The notes: generated from the sequence alone by a model not told the origin. A stretch of DNA of 64,000 nucleotides from Impatiens glandulifera (GCF_907164915.1 NC_061863.1:9115882-9179881), one strand, 5' to 3'. Shown: positions 33,153-46,565, counted from the first letter of the stretch. Numbers and translations: made by a program.

Positions 33153-36088
33153 CATTTGTCCTCTAAAACAATTAAGATAAATAAACATGCCGTTATCAAC
33201 GGTATAAACAATGTGGTTTTGTTGGATTGATCCTTTAATTATTGTCCTATAATAATAATATAAAAAAAATTGGAAAAATATCTAATTTGTCCACAAACTA
33301 TTATACTTTAGCTAATCTTCTTTTGTATTAATTTAAATTCATCCTTATTTTCTTTATGCATTGTTTCATTCAATTTCAATTTACCAAATATCAAGAAATA
33401 GAATGGAAAAATTAAATTCATGTCAATTTTGGTATAAATATTTAAAAAAAAAAAACATTTCATACAATCCGACACTAACATGTAAAAAGTTATTTAACCT
33501 GATTAGAAAAAAGTGAACCACCTAACCAAAATAAAAAAATCATTGACATAGAATGAGTCAATTTATAAGAGATAACAAAAAACTAAATATTTTAAGTTCT
33601 ATTCTCACTACAAAAATTAGGGCTTAAAAAGAAATTATTATAGCCATATGAACAAATTCAAGTAAAAAAAATAAAATGAGAAACATATTCATCTAAGGCT
33701 AATATTTTTTATGTAATTTATGTGACAAATTGTAATGTGCCATTTTGTTTTCTTTTTAAAGTTATTTTTTAATTTTATATAAAACCCAACTATGTCCAAT
33801 CCAGCTTTCTAGAGATTTGAATATTTTAGAATTCCTTAAAATTTCATTCCATTGGTTTTGTATTGTATCATTTTGTTTTATGTCTTATTTTCTTTGGAAT
33901 TTTCTTTTATTTGGGTCACTTCTTTTTTTTTAACATAAGTCAAAATTAAAATTTTCAATTTAAACAACAAAGAAGAAAAAACAAAACAAAAAGGCTACAA
34001 ATGTAAAATCAGAAGTGATACCAAAGAAAATATTAGATAAACTCAAAGAAAAAACCTAATGAAGTAGTTTAAATGGAAAAAAATTAGTCTAAAATACCAA
34101 ACATTTTATAAGTGTGAAATAGACTATGGAAATTTAGCAAGAGTTTTAATTTCTTAATGTTCATATTAAAAAAAAAAACTTGGGATCGCATCATCTAAAC
34201 GAGTGACAATGGATTGTTTGGTTGATCCAAAATTCACCCTTACAAATTAATTGTAATTTAACATCTATTCAAAAATTTACTTTCTCAAATATGATATGAT
34301 TTAAGATTATAACACATTCATTTAATATAAATATTTAGTATAAAAAAATCATACTAAATTTAGATAATATTAATTTAAGAAGCTACTCTAAGCCTAAAAT
34401 TAAAGAAGAGCCCAACCCAACCTAATCTTAAATATTCCTTCCCATTTTTAATCTTAAATATTCCTTCCCATTTTTTTATTTTTTTTAGTACAATACTGAT
34501 TTAGTTATTTTTAATTTAAAAATATTTAATTCTATTTTATTAGAGGAGTGATAGTGAGAGAGAATGATGTGTCACTACATCGCTGGTTGGAAAAATGATA
34601 AAAAGACTACATCACTAGTTGGAAAAATGATAAAAGGTGAGGAGAGAAAGAAGTGAGAAAAAATTTATTATTTTTTTGGCTAATCAAATTATGCCACGTC
34701 ATTCCCTCCCTCAAATTCCTTCTCTCAATCCTTTCTCATTTTACTAGGTGATGTTGAATTTCTTTATTTATTTTTCATTACTATCAATTATTTAATTTCA
34801 AATTCTTGATAAATAATATCTGTTTTTGTTTTTCATGATGATTGTGTGATGAAAAGTAAACACTATAAAAAAAAAAAAAAAAATTAAATTAAGTCAGGCT
34901 AAAAATAAGGGCGTCACTCTTGCCTTCTTGAGGTTTGGAATGCCTACAAAAAAAATATAAATTTATTTATAATTTTTATTTTATTAGGTATATTTTAGGT
35001 TATATGTTTAATAAATATAATATTTTTGTATTATCATTTAAAAATAATCTAACAGCATATCATAAAAATATTGTAAGAATTTTGTTTATTTATTTTTATT
35101 AGTAGATGGGTAATGGTATACCGATATGGATTTTGAAGATGTGATCTTGGATTATTATTATTATATTATTTTAATAATTAAATTATTAATAAAATATTAA
35201 AATACTTTTACTTTAATTTTATTAAACTTAAATTTTAAATATAAAAAATATAATTTAATAATTTATTTTAAATTAATAAATGTCAAATAATAATAATAAA
35301 ATATTTTATTATTATTTATTATTCTAAAACCAACCTAAATCGTGCTCAAGGAGCAATTGTTTGATCTTAGATATGATTTGGATAAAAAATATTAATAATT
35401 ATTTTTAAAAATTGATTTTTTTTTAAATTAATTTTTTTAGTTTAATTATTCTATCCTTAAAAGAAGAATGATACGATAGATGCAATAGATGAAATGAAAG
35501 AAAATATTGAATTAAAAAAAAAATATGAAACTTTAAGAGTTCGTTTCATTTGGAAATTTTTGTTTAGATATTTTTGTTATTTTATTTAGTTTTTTACAAA
35601 TTTTTTCTTTATCACATTACTATATTCTAACTAATTAACTAATAAATTACTTATTTTATTAATTAAAATATTATAATGTTTTTACAAAATTTTAATACAA
35701 AACATATTATATTAATTTAACTAATTAAAAATCTCAATAACCTACTTTTTCATTAAACAATATTTTTGAAAAATAAATAAATTTCAAATAACCTAATATG
35801 AAACAAGCCCTAGGTGTGACTTTCTAGAAGGCCTTTATATTATCAATTTCATCCGGATAATGTTTTTTTTATTTAACATGAATGACAATAGTTGACTTAT
35901 AAAATATATAAGAATTGGAAATTCTAGTTTAAGCAAATATTTAAGAAAAAAATTTTGTTGACTTAATTAAGATTTTGATAGATTAAATATAATAATACCC
36001 TAAAAGTAAACCCTAACTAGTTTCTAATATTGCCAATTTGTGAATACCGACGTGCATGCTTCACTTATTATATTGCCACCTTTTCCTA

Positions 36089-36119
<31 letters not shown>

Positions 36120-37069
36120 ACAAAAATAGTGTTTAGACAAAATATTATTATAAATAAATAAATAAATAATGTAACATATAAATACACAATAAATAAATAA
36201 TGCAACTTTAAGCATTATAAGTTTTTATTTTTCTACAAAAATTATAACCCAAAAACAATAATTCAAATGAAAATAATTTTATCTAAATGATTAAAATTCT
36301 CATGTTCAAATTGTCACTAAATATACCCTAAATTAAAATAGAAAAAAAAATAAAAATCAAAGAGCATTATTAGTTTTATTAATTTCTTTTATATGGCTTA
36401 TGGGCCATGACCGTTGGAAGCCCGAAAGGCCATAAATATGGTTTTCTACTGTTTATTTTGATTTTTTTTTCTAGTTGGATCTAAAAGTGTTAATGAAAAT
36501 ATTGATAAATTGTTTTGGAATAATTTTTTCTTCATTATTTTTTGTTTAGTATTTTATTTGAATATTAAATTTAATTAAATAATGTTAAGAAACCTTACAT
36601 AATTGCATATATTATTTAATGAAATACTTTAAATGTGCAGTTTTCACAATTTTATAATTGTATATATTTTTTAATTAAATAAAAAGAAGTTAAAATAAAA
36701 TAATTAACTAAGGTCTAAATATTAAAAATCTTATTTAAGAGACAAACGATTTTAGATTTGATTTTCATTCATAACTCCTTAAATTGAAAGGAGTAGCCAT
36801 TACTGTTGTAGATGTTTAATGTTAGTTTACCGAAAGACTCGTTTTTTAGGTTGTTGGTTTATGGGCTGACCACCTTTAAAGTTTTGAATAATTAATTAAA
36901 AAATATAAGATTAAAATTGATATTTATATCTTCAACTTAGAACCTATTATTAAATTTGCAACATTATAAGCAACTATATTTAAAATCAAATTATTTTATA
37001 AACATATAACTTTTGAGAAATTTTTATTTATTAATTTCTTATAAGTTTTATTTTTTTATACTAGTTCTC
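33153..37069. other. AT-rich intergenic sequence
   Basis: No gene of convincing length is seen. There is a TA run near 36092-36118. At 35540-35815, TTCGTTTCATTTGG near the left and a reversed GGCTTGTTTCATATTAGG near the right suggest another small MITE. At 34540-34760 a block with GTGTCACTACATCGCTGG shares loose similarity with 52060-52230. Confidence 0.5.
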
Positions 37070-37300
37070 TTTGGTTATTTTAAAAAACCAAAAAAAATCA
37101 AATTTTTAATTAATCACTTCTTAATAATCACATCATTAATTTCATTAATCAAAATACTAAAATACAATATATTTTAAATTATTATTATTTATTTTATTTA
37201 TATATATCAATACCTTTTAATTATTTTAACCAAAAATAAGCATCACCTCCTCAAAATCATCAACAATCATTAATTTTTTCATCCTCTAGGTTTTAAAAAA
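37070..37300 (-). repeat. AT-rich MITE-like repeat (relative of 4290-4560)
   Basis: The reverse complement shares an ordered series of words with 4290-4560, including ATTTTAGTATTTTGATTAAT and GGAGGTGATGCTTATTTTTG. Confidence 0.5.
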
Positions 37301-37309
37301 AAATGTTAG

Positions 37310-37780
37310 GATCGACTAAAACAATAGAAGGGGGTTGAATATTATTGTTGTATTTTTCACTTTTATGCGATTTTAATCATGTTAGAGATTGAAAATTTGT
37401 TTCTATTCTTGGACAAATCATAGCAAACTCTTGAAACGTATATGATTGATGTGCTTGGAAGAACGAGCTAGAGATAGAGTAATCAAAAAGCTGAGAGATT
37501 CCAAGGTTGCCAAGAGGGATTTGCTATTGTACTTTGATGCATGGCAACGGCCGAATCTATTTCATAGATACGTGTCAGCTTTTCGTTTATTGTACACCAG
37601 GTGTACAGGATAGTGCGCCTAAGAATAATATTCGTTGAAACGTGGCGTACAAAATTGTAGTGCGCGTACTGATGGAATATTCGGTAGAACGTGGTTTACT
37701 GGATAGTACTACGCGGGCTAGTGGAATAATCGTGTACGTGGTAATTATACATTCATCGTATAAAGCTGATGTAGAAGTTT
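37310..37780. repeat. GC-richer dispersed repeat leading into a minisatellite
   Basis: It begins TTAGGATCGACTAAAACAAT and GAAGGGGGTTGAATA. It then has an ordered set of words (CAACGGCCGAAT, AGTGCGCC, CGTGGCGTAC) recalling 57700-57960, which also runs into a minisatellite. The two are probably diverged members of one element. No coding capacity is seen and the class is unknown. Confidence 0.45.
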
Positions 37781-39060
37781 GCTGCCAGCGAACTTAGTTA
37801 TTGGCCCAACACAACTGATGGCCCAACACGGTTGTTGGCGCAACACTGCTATTGGCAACTCTGTTGTTGACACAACCCAGCTGTTGGCGCTAGGGATGGC
37901 AACGGGTACCCTACCCGACGGGTAGTGAAGTACCCATCCCCGAACCCGATTTTCATTTCACTACCCGACCCCGACCCCGAACCCGACGGGTATCTCTACT
38001 TCTATACCCATCCCCGATTCGTTGGGTACCCGATCCCCGACGGGTACCCATTACCCGATTAAATTACTTATAAGATTATAAAGTTTGAAAAAAAAGAAAC
38101 ACAATTTTAATAAATAATTTTAACATTATAAGTAATATCAAAATATTAAAAATAAAAATAAAACCATTACTTACATACCTCATAATTTTTATAAATCTTG
38201 AAGAAGATAAAACTAGAGTGGAAAAAAAGTAGAATAAACATTGAAAAAAAACTAGAGATTGAATATAAAGAATTATGAGAGAGAGTAATATTTTGTTATT
38301 AAAATAAAAATTGAAGTTATGTAGAGAAATATTGTTTTGGGAATATAAAATAATTAAAGTTGGAGTGTAGTGTATTTATGACTATGGTTGGAGTGAAGTG
38401 TGGATAAGATCAAATTAAATGATGCATATTTATGATACATTTGCAATGATGAAACATTTTTGAAAAGTCACACATTAAACTTTAATAAAAAAAATCAATA
38501 ATATTAATATAACCGGGTATCGGGTTTGGGTTTCGCACACTCCCCATCCCCAACCCCGTACCCGACCGGGTACCTTCTCCCTCTCCCCATGCCCGACCCC
38601 GACCCCGAACCCGATTTAAAATACCCAAACCCGACTATCGGGTACCCACGGGTATCGGGCATACGGGTACCCATTGCCATCTCTAGTTGGCGCAACATTG
38701 TTGTTGACTACTCGGCTGTTAGCGCAGCACAACTGTTGACGCAACATTGTTGTTGACTACTCGGCTGTTAGCGCAGCACAACTGTTGGCGCAACATTGTT
38801 GTTGACACAACCCATCTGTTGGCGCAACATTGTTGTTGGCTACTCGGCTGTTAGCGCAACACAACTGTTGGTGCAACATTGTTGTTGACACAACCCAGTT
38901 GTTGGCGCAACATTGTTGTTGACACAACCCAGCTAGCTATTGGCGCAACATTATTGTTGCCTACTCAAATGTTAGCGCAACACAGTTATTGTTGCAACAC
39001 TAATGTTGGCTACTCAGCTGTTAGCGCAACACAACTGTTGGCGCAACAGTTCTGTCAACT
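37781..39060. repeat. Minisatellite of TTGGCGCAACA / TTGTTGAC words, split by a MITE
   Basis: It runs 37781-37890 and resumes at 38686-39060. Units of about 30-35 bases are built from CTGTTGGCGCAACATTG, TTGTTGACACAACCCAG and GACTACTCGGCTGTTAGC. Units alternate rather than repeat exactly. Frames through it are low-complexity and not genes. Confidence 0.8.
37891..38685. mobile_element. hAT-type MITE, 795 bp, perfect target duplication
   Basis: Ends TAGGGATGGCAACGGGTA and (reversed) TAGAGATGGCAATGGGTA. GTTGGCGC flanks it at 37883-37890 and 38686-38693. Both ends are rich in CCCGACCCCGA words, and the middle is AT-rich. It interrupts the minisatellite exactly at a duplicated unit word. Apparent reading frames across the right end (38504-38756, both strands) follow from the GC-rich repeats and are not genes. 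Confidence 0.9.
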
Positions 39061-39510
39061 TCTTCAGACTGATGTTAGCGCTTCTTCAGACTACTGATGG
39101 AGCAAGGTTGTTGCCACCTTGCTGCCAACGCTTCTTCAGACTACTGTTAGCACTTTTTCAGACTGATGTTGAAACAAGACGTTGTCAGCACTTCTTCAGA
39201 CTTATGTTGAAATAATGTTGCTGTCAGCGCATCTTTAGACTGTTGTTTGAATAAGTCTGCTGTCAACGCTTCTTCAGCTCTGCTGTTTGAATAAGCATGC
39301 TACCAACGCTTCTTTAGTGATGTTGTTTGAATAAGTCTGATGTCAGCGCTTCTTTGGCTCTGTTGTTGACAAAGTTGTTGTTGGCGCTTCTTCGTACTGC
39401 TGTTGAAACAAGGCTGATGTCAGCGCTTTTTCGCTTTTTCGTACTGCTGTTTGAATAAGCTGTCAGCGCTTCTTCGTACTGCTGTTTGAATAAGCTGCCA
39501 TTTTATTAGC
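39061..39510. repeat. Second minisatellite: GTCAGCGCTTCTTC units
   Basis: Loose repeats of GTCAGCGCTTCTTCAGACT alternating with TGCTGTTTGAATAAG, directly continuing the previous array. Confidence 0.75.
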
Positions 39511-42455
39511 TAGCTAAACAAAGTTGTTGACTTATTAATAATTAATTATTAGCTAGCTAAACAAATGTTGTGTAGAGAAAAGAGAGGAAAATGAAAAGGA
39601 GATGGAAAGAGAAAGATTTTTTTTTACACATATCCATATATTATTGGATTAGACTTTAGGGATGGAATTGTTTTAGGTTATGGGTTTGTTGGACTTGCCT
39701 CTGAATTTGCCCCGATAAGATGATTTAATACAAAATTTCCTGGACCTGCCCTGATGAGATGATTTAATACAAAATTCTAGAATAGAGGTCACGAAAATAT
39801 ATGTGTGAGTAAGAATGTAAGATGCCAATAATAATGATAACAATTACGAGATGAGATGAGATGGTTAGTGTAAAATGATAAAATGATTAATGTAAAATTT
39901 TTGAAGTAAGAATGCTAAGTATATTTAAAATATAATATTGATAGTTGAATCAAATTTATTTTTTTTTTTAAATGGTATTATTTGTAATTTTATTTGAAGT
40001 TCGGTGAAAATTAAAATCAAGTCAAAGAAGGAGATGGGATAGTGAGAAAAAGTACTGAGAATATATATATATATATAATATGAGAAGAGTGGTTTATTTT
40101 TAATGAATTCACATATTCTTTTTTTCTAAAAATGAATTGCCTTCTTATATATGTTTTTTTTAAGAGAAAACATGTAAAATATGTTTTGATCAACAAAAAC
40201 AAATATCTTTATAAAGTGGGTTATTTACATTTATAGAAATAGAAAGAATAAGTGAGAACAAAAGTATATCTATATTGGGTTGTTGCAGAATTTGATACTT
40301 AATTTTATGAATGAGATTAATTTGAGCACTCTGAGTTTCCAATGTGGGTGATATGCCTAATCTTTTTAAATAAATTAGAAGAAAAATAGAAATAGAAGGT
40401 TATATGTTTTGTTTTACAAATTCAATTATATTATCTAACATAAATATTTATTTTTGTTGACCATAAAGTTTTAACATCATCAATGTTTATATACATTCTT
40501 TTTTAAATATCTTTTAAAAGACTAGAATGAATTTTTAAATTTTTCATTAAAAAAAATCCAGTTCTATTAATAAAATGATCATTAAATCTAGCATTCCGTT
40601 TCAATTCAAAATGCTCTCAATTGAAATTGAACTCGTGACATTTTGATTTATTAATGTCGATTCTTATCATTAGGCTACATTGGCAGGACAACTATAATGT
40701 ACATTTTTTTGTCCAATCTCTTTTATATCTCTACAAATCATCCAAAAATATCTTTGCGTATGAAAAAAAAATATATTTTTTAGTTTTTTTTTTAATTATA
40801 AAAATTAACATGACCTAGCTCCTATGATTATCACCCTGTTTAATTCTTATACTCGCATTTAAACTATTCTAATTAATTATAAATTTATATTTTTTTAGTC
40901 ATAATGGTATTTTCTTTACTAATGTATTAACACATAAAAGTCTACATTGGAAATAAAAATATTTCTTTTGATTATACCATTCATATAGTAATAAATAATA
41001 TATATTCATATAAAAGTAACAATAAATGGTATATACCATAAAAAAGAATCATTGAAAAACTGTTATATTTCTATCGAACCGGCCTGAGTTTTGGGCTGCC
41101 CCATTCTTAAGAAAAAAAAAAAATTTAATGGTTGACTTATGTCTAATTTAAAATTTTGATTAAATTTTTTTTTTAGTTTTGAACCCATACCAAATAAAAT
41201 TCTTAGTTTTTATCTTAAGCTATTATACTACAATCTTATATATTAATTTTTTTTATCCCGAAGACTTGTTGGACGGCTCAGAACCTATATATCCTAATTG
41301 TACTATTGTATGTGATATAGAGATAAATCTTAATTGTCAATCTTTTAAAAAAAATTACTTAAACGAATAATCAACAATGTATACAAACAAAATCATGGTA
41401 ATATTTGTCATAACTTGAATTGTAACAAGTTTTAGGCGAATGGAAAATATAACTTTTAAAAAAACAAAAACCTTAAAGAATGTAAAAAATATAACTAGGA
41501 AACCAGGCCAAACATCAATTTAAGGATCAAACTGATAATAAAATTCATAATCATGTTAGGTGGTCTACATTTGAAAAGCTATGCACTAAAGTGACTTGAT
41601 CCACCTAATTACTACTTCATTTTCCACCCAATAAAATCATAATTCTTATCATTCTTTCCAGCTGTGCTATCAAATTTATGTACCTAACCTAAAAAAGAAT
41701 GAATATTAAGATGGGATACTTTTCTAATGTTCATCATTTGTCTGTCATTTGATCATCATGGTTGGTGTGAAACTACTCTTAACCCTCCAAAAATCTAGAA
41801 GCAATCATATTTTTCTTCTTTTAATTTGCTCTCAAAAGTCAAAAAAACTATAAAAAATTCATATCACAACTATCGGTTTATCTTTGATTCGGACTTTTAT
41901 AGGTAAGTTATACTCTATCAAAACTTCGAATTGGGTCGGATTCTTTTACATCAGTTATACTCTATCACAACCCTACAACAAATTGAATGTATCAGTTCGA
42001 CCATATACATATATGATATATTTGTAAACTAGTTATAAAATTGTTAATCAAACAAAATTAACTATATATATAAGGAAACATGAATCGATTTGAATGTGGA
42101 CTCCTAAGTCCTAATCACAACTCTAACAGGTAAGGTCCTATTTAGGAACACTTTTGTTTCAAAATCAAAATCCAACTAAGAAATAACCAATCAAATTTTC
42201 AAATCTAGGTCAATATACAAATGTGATCGGATCTGAATCTACCCTAATCCAATCGAAACATCTAGTTCGCAAAAAGAAAGGATATTAAATAAACCGATAC
42301 TAATTTATTAACGGAAAAAGGTGGTCCTTTCCTTAAAAAAACGAAGAATAATCATCTTCCCCAAACTAAGTTACAAAATCAACTTAGGTTTACAAACTAA
42401 GCAAACAAACAAACTACAAAGAACATATTTATCGCAAGAACTCACAATCATCATT
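39511..42455. other. AT-rich intergenic and 3' flank of the DUF632 gene
   Basis: No convincing gene is seen. On the minus strand near 40570-40690 the words TAGCCTAATGATAAG and GAGTTCAATTTC may be boxes of an old SINE. The last 150 bases probably include the 3' UTR of the minus-strand gene ending at 42456. Confidence 0.5.
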
Positions 42456-45400
42456 TCAAGGATGAACGCCGCCGCCACCATTGGCATTCTGCGATTCCGC
42501 AACCACTCTCAATCTCTGATAAGCGTCAGCACATGCATGAGAATAATCGGACAAAACCCTAAACAGCTCCGGTAACCTAATCCTAAGACTCCCCAATGAT
42601 TTCTCCCTCACCTGAAGACAATGCCTCTGATGAACTTCCATTTCCTCTTCCCATCTCTTCTTCAAAATCTCCACCACTGACTGTCTCTCTGAAATCGGAT
42701 TATTATTATTATTATTTGTTGAGTCCTGATCGTCTTCAGTGGAACCTGTTCTCTTATACATATACTTCTGATACCAATCATCGAACAATTGACTCTTACG
42801 CAAGTACTCCTTTCTCGTCTCTTCGCATTTCTCTTTCAACTTCATCTCTTCCTCTTGATGAACTATGATAGCTTTGATCACGGCCGCAAACGAGGTTATC
42901 GCGGATTTCGCTTGCTCGTCTGGGAGTTTCTCGAGTTGGGTGCTCCAAAACTGTAACAAGGAATAGATCGGTGGGTTTTGTGGTCGGGGTGGTGACGATG
43001 AGGTTGTTTTGTCCTTTAAGGTGCTCTCGATTGGCATTAGGTTTAGTTTTAGCCACTCGCTTAGAGAATGGATGTATTGTTTTTGATTTGTTACTAGAAT
43101 GTCGAATTGTGTTTGCCATTTTTGAACAACTTCCCAGATTTGAATCGTGTGGCTGTGGTGTTGTTTGGTTGTTTCTTTTGGGGTTCCGGTTACCTCAAGA
43201 GACTTTAGGTCTTCTACGATTCTTTGTTGGCTGTCGTGGTGTATGCACATGGATTCCCACATTGTCGCCATCCTGACAAATTTATATTCAACTCAAAGTA
43301 AGCAAAAATATTTTTCTTAATTCGACAAGTCAATGTTTAACTCGATAATCTAGTAAAGAGTGTCTGAAAGACAACCAAACTATCTTATTATAAGGATAAA
43401 ATAGTCTTTAACTACTTTTCCGAAAATTAGTTCTACATTTAGCAAACCAACACTTTATGTATTTATTAGGATATTTTCATTTGGTTTGTTCAACATTTAT
43501 TAAAAATACACCCTAAATTCCCCACTACCACTCACATAATACAGCATTTTTGTTCTTGAGTAGCCATCAATACTCTTTTTGTTGCATCCATCAACGGCCG
43601 AGGTAGCAATTGGGTGGAGGACTTCATTGATTTAGACAATAGAGATTCTAAAATCTCAGACTCGAAGAAGGTTGGAGACAAGGCAATGGAGAGAATGAAA
43701 TTAAGGTTTTGCTAATGTTAAACCATAAAACATTAATTTTTTTCCCAAAATAGACATAGAAGTTGTTAACTTGGATTTGAGTGGAGGGAGAATGGGAGAT
43801 AAAATCTATGTTATTCATATTATCACCATAATTATGGTTAGATGTAGTCTTTTTTGTTTAAGACATAGTTTCATATTATGTAACACATTCAATAAATACT
43901 AACACATCTTCTTAACTAAATTCCTACAAACAGCATATAGATCAAACATAAATATAATGTTAAGAAATCTTGACCAACCGACAACCTGTGACATCATATT
44001 AAATGATTTCAGTAATAATCATGCCTAAACATGAAAAGTTGTTTTATACCTGTAGCAAATTTTCAGAACCAGAACTTACCCGTTAACAAGACCGACAAGT
44101 TTTGGATATAACTGATGATCGCGTATATCATTTACTTCAGAGACTGTAGAATCGAGCGACTGCATGTCAACTATGTATCTAGTGTGTAAATGACTTACAG
44201 CTGCTTTTGTTTTTTCTAAAGATTCAGCACTGGCGCTGTTTTTTTTAAGTTTGTTCAGCTGCGCCACTTTCCTTTGATATTCCATCTTCATGAGTTCACC
44301 AGCCTGTCAGAATCAATTTAGTCATCATAATTTAACCCTTGCAGGAGAGAAAGCATTCTATCCACTTAGACTATTCTAAGCAGTTAGGCCTTGTTTGATG
44401 TGGTCAAATAACCTATCGTTCGATCAATTCATCAAATGAGGTAGGATGGAAACCCTAGATCAAACAAGGCCTTATTTACCTTAGAATGTAATCAAACTGA
44501 TTACTCATATCTACAATCATTTCCATCTATTCTCAAGCAATTTCTACATATAGCACTAATAAAAACAAAATTTAAGTGTTTCAATGAACCTTCATTTCCT
44601 CATACAGTTTTTTCTCCCATGCTAACATCTTATCCAAGATAGTGGCATGTGTCTCATGTTCATCTAAATCAATATCACCATTTTGACCTTCACCATTTGA
44701 TACACCTTTGAACGATTTATTCCAAGTTATAACACGCATAACCCTTGCAGCATGATCAATATGTCCTGCAAAACACAACACAATATTCAATTGCAGCTTG
44801 AAGATATCAATTTGTAAATATCAGTATCACCAATCATTCCTTTTCTAGCAAATCACATCTAGAAAAAAGATCACCTTGATTATCAGCAAAATTGGAATGA
44901 TAATGCATTCGAGTTGCTTCAAGCATTCTCGAGACTTCCTGAGCAGCTTCAGATGCTTTCAAGAAATGATCATCAATGTCACCCAATACTTTCATCAAAT
45001 TAACATTAGATCCAACTTTTCTATTACTAGCCCTCTTAAGAATATCAGACGGTGCAGTTTTGGAATGCATAAAGTGTTTCTCCATCACAACCACCGGTGT
45101 TTCCTCCTCAACATCTGTGTTAAAACCATGAGAAACCAACTTTTCCGGCGTCTTTGGCTCTTCCTCCTCCTCTTCCTCCTCTTCAATCTTTCTATCAAAA
45201 TGTTCATCAAATTCTTCATCTTCATTCTGATCCTTCATCTCCGGATCATCTAGAGAAGGACCTGGTATGTTTTCAGTCATGAAAAAGTAATCCCATGCTA
45301 CCCCCTTAAGCTCCTCCGGGAGAGGAGGAGGTGGCTCTGGTGTTCTAATAGGTGAAAGAGGCTGCTGCAATGGCGGCTCAGCCTTCCCTTTCTTACTACG

Positions 45401-45850
45401 CCTTGTTAGATTTCTCTCATCCTTAATCTCCTCCCTCTCCTCCTCATCGTCTTCTTCAATAGCGATTGCCTTCATCTTCCTACTCTCCTTCGTAACGGAA
45501 AACTCCGGCATCGTCGCCGAACGCTGGAGAGGCGTCGCCGGAGAGAAATCAGGTAACGGTGGTGGTCGCAGGAGAGTCGGTTCCATCGACTGAGGCTCTG
45601 GAGTAGAGATCGACTGAGGCTGGTGATGGTGATGGAGATGGAGATGGCTGTCTTGGTCATATTCATGATCGACTTCACCCTGAGCATAATCGCTAAGAGC
45701 GGCGCCGGTATTCTTCAAAGCTATAGCATAACCGGCATGACCTGATGCGAATGCGTTTCTAGCTGACACAGCATTCTTCATATGATTCCTTCTTTCTTTA
45801 CATCTAGTTACTGATTCCTCATTGTCAATCTTCGATTGAGCACATCCCAT
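42456..45850 (-). CDS. DUF630/DUF632 protein (NRG2-like family)
   Basis: Plant-specific protein, probably membrane-anchored. Relatives include NRG2 (nitrate signalling) and REL1 of rice (leaf shape); the exact role here is not known. Exons 44875-45850, 44590-44765, 44080-44303 and 42456-43272 join in frame to 730 residues, a usual family length. The N-terminus MGCAQSKIDNEE has Gly2 and Cys3 for myristoylation and palmitoylation and opens the DUF630 region (to about 60, ending GAALSDYAQGE). A proline-rich and acidic middle follows, with a glutamate run. From about residue 285 the DUF632 domain begins (DIDDHFLKASEAAQEVSRML) and continues through GHIDHAARVMRVITWNKSF, LYPKLVGLVNG and MATMWESMCIHHD; it is largely helical. 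An ATT microsatellite encodes six Asn in exon 4. The second donor is GTTCAT, weak but GT. The gene appears intact. Confidence 0.93.
43273..44079 (-). other. Third intron of the DUF632 gene
   Basis: An 807-base intron, donor GG|GTAAGT and acceptor TCAG|G on the minus strand. No coding signal or recognised repeat is seen. Confidence 0.8.
44387..44471. mobile_element. Tourist-like MITE in intron 2 of the DUF632 gene
   Basis: An 85-base element with inverted ends GGCCTTGTTTGAT, flanked by TTA (44384-44386 and 44472-44474). TTA duplication and the GGCCTTGTTTG end are hallmarks of PIF/Harbinger-type Tourist MITEs. It lies wholly in the intron. Confidence 0.85.
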
Positions 45851-46419
45851 TGTTTCCTAGGGTTTCAAAACGAAAAACAAACGGAGAGAGAGGCGAGAGT
45901 GGAGTTCAGCTGGAACTGTATGAATCAAATACAGATAGAGGCATGGATAGTTTTACTTTATCTTGACGGATTGGGGGATTGTAGGATGAAAGATCGGTGG
46001 AGGAGAGAAAGGAAAAAACTGAAAAGAGGAAAATGACAAGAAATTTTGGACAGAGAGATGAACAAGATTTACAGAGTAAACTTTTTCTTTTTTCCTTACG
46101 CGCCGTGTTAACTATCTTACTAGGGCACTCGCGGGATTTCGAACCATTATTGTGTAACGGTCACATTGCCCGAGGCTATATACGACGTCGTTTTAATACA
46201 TTTCTTAGATATTTTTAATTCTTTTTTATTTTTGATTCAAAATTAAATTACTTTTTTTATTTTTAAAAAGGTAAATAGAAAAAGGTTAATAATAACTTTA
46301 ATGATTTTAACCATTTTTATTTGTTTTATGAGATTGTTTAGTATTTTGAATAGTAATTTTATTTCTAACATTTTTTTTTTAATGAGTAAGTCAACTTAAA
46401 ATCAGACTTAAATATTTAT
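45851..46419 (-). promoter_or_regulatory. 5' UTR and upstream region of the DUF632 gene
   Basis: GA-rich on the plus strand just before the start codon (about 45876-46040), i.e. a CT-rich leader on the gene strand. Further upstream is AT-rich. No specific promoter element is assigned. Confidence 0.4.
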
Positions 46420-46496
46420 TTATTTTTAAATATATATTCAAATTAATCACAACACTCGACCTGGTAAAATTAAGCATCGTTATATATATACATAGA
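46420..46496 (-). mobile_element. Helitron-like 5' end, reversed
   Basis: The reverse complement begins A|TCTATGTATATATATAACG, then GATGCTTAATTTTACCAGG and TCGAGTGTTGTGATTAATTT. This matches the head of the elements at 13189 and 13512. Only the head is recognised. Confidence 0.5.
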
Positions 46497-46565
46497 TGAA
46501 TTAATAACTAATATCAAAATTAAGCATTGTTATATATATACATAGATGAATTAATAACTAATATC
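46466..46565. repeat. 50-bp tandem duplication at the Helitron-like end
   Basis: Units 46466-46515 and 46516-46565 are nearly identical (AAAATTAAGCATYGTTATAT through TAATAACTAATATC). The duplication includes the Helitron-like terminus and its flank. Confidence 0.9.

Noticed and set aside
38504..38756. Glycine- and proline-rich frames on both strands
   Set aside because: They come from the GC-rich end of the hAT MITE and have no protein-family likeness.
37781..39510. Regularly spaced short repeats considered as a CRISPR-like array
   Set aside because: Units are adjacent and variable without unique spacers, the genome is a plant, and the pattern is a minisatellite.
42596..43276. Plus-strand frames opposite the last exon of the DUF632 gene
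   Set aside because: They are antisense shadows of a well-supported coding exon.
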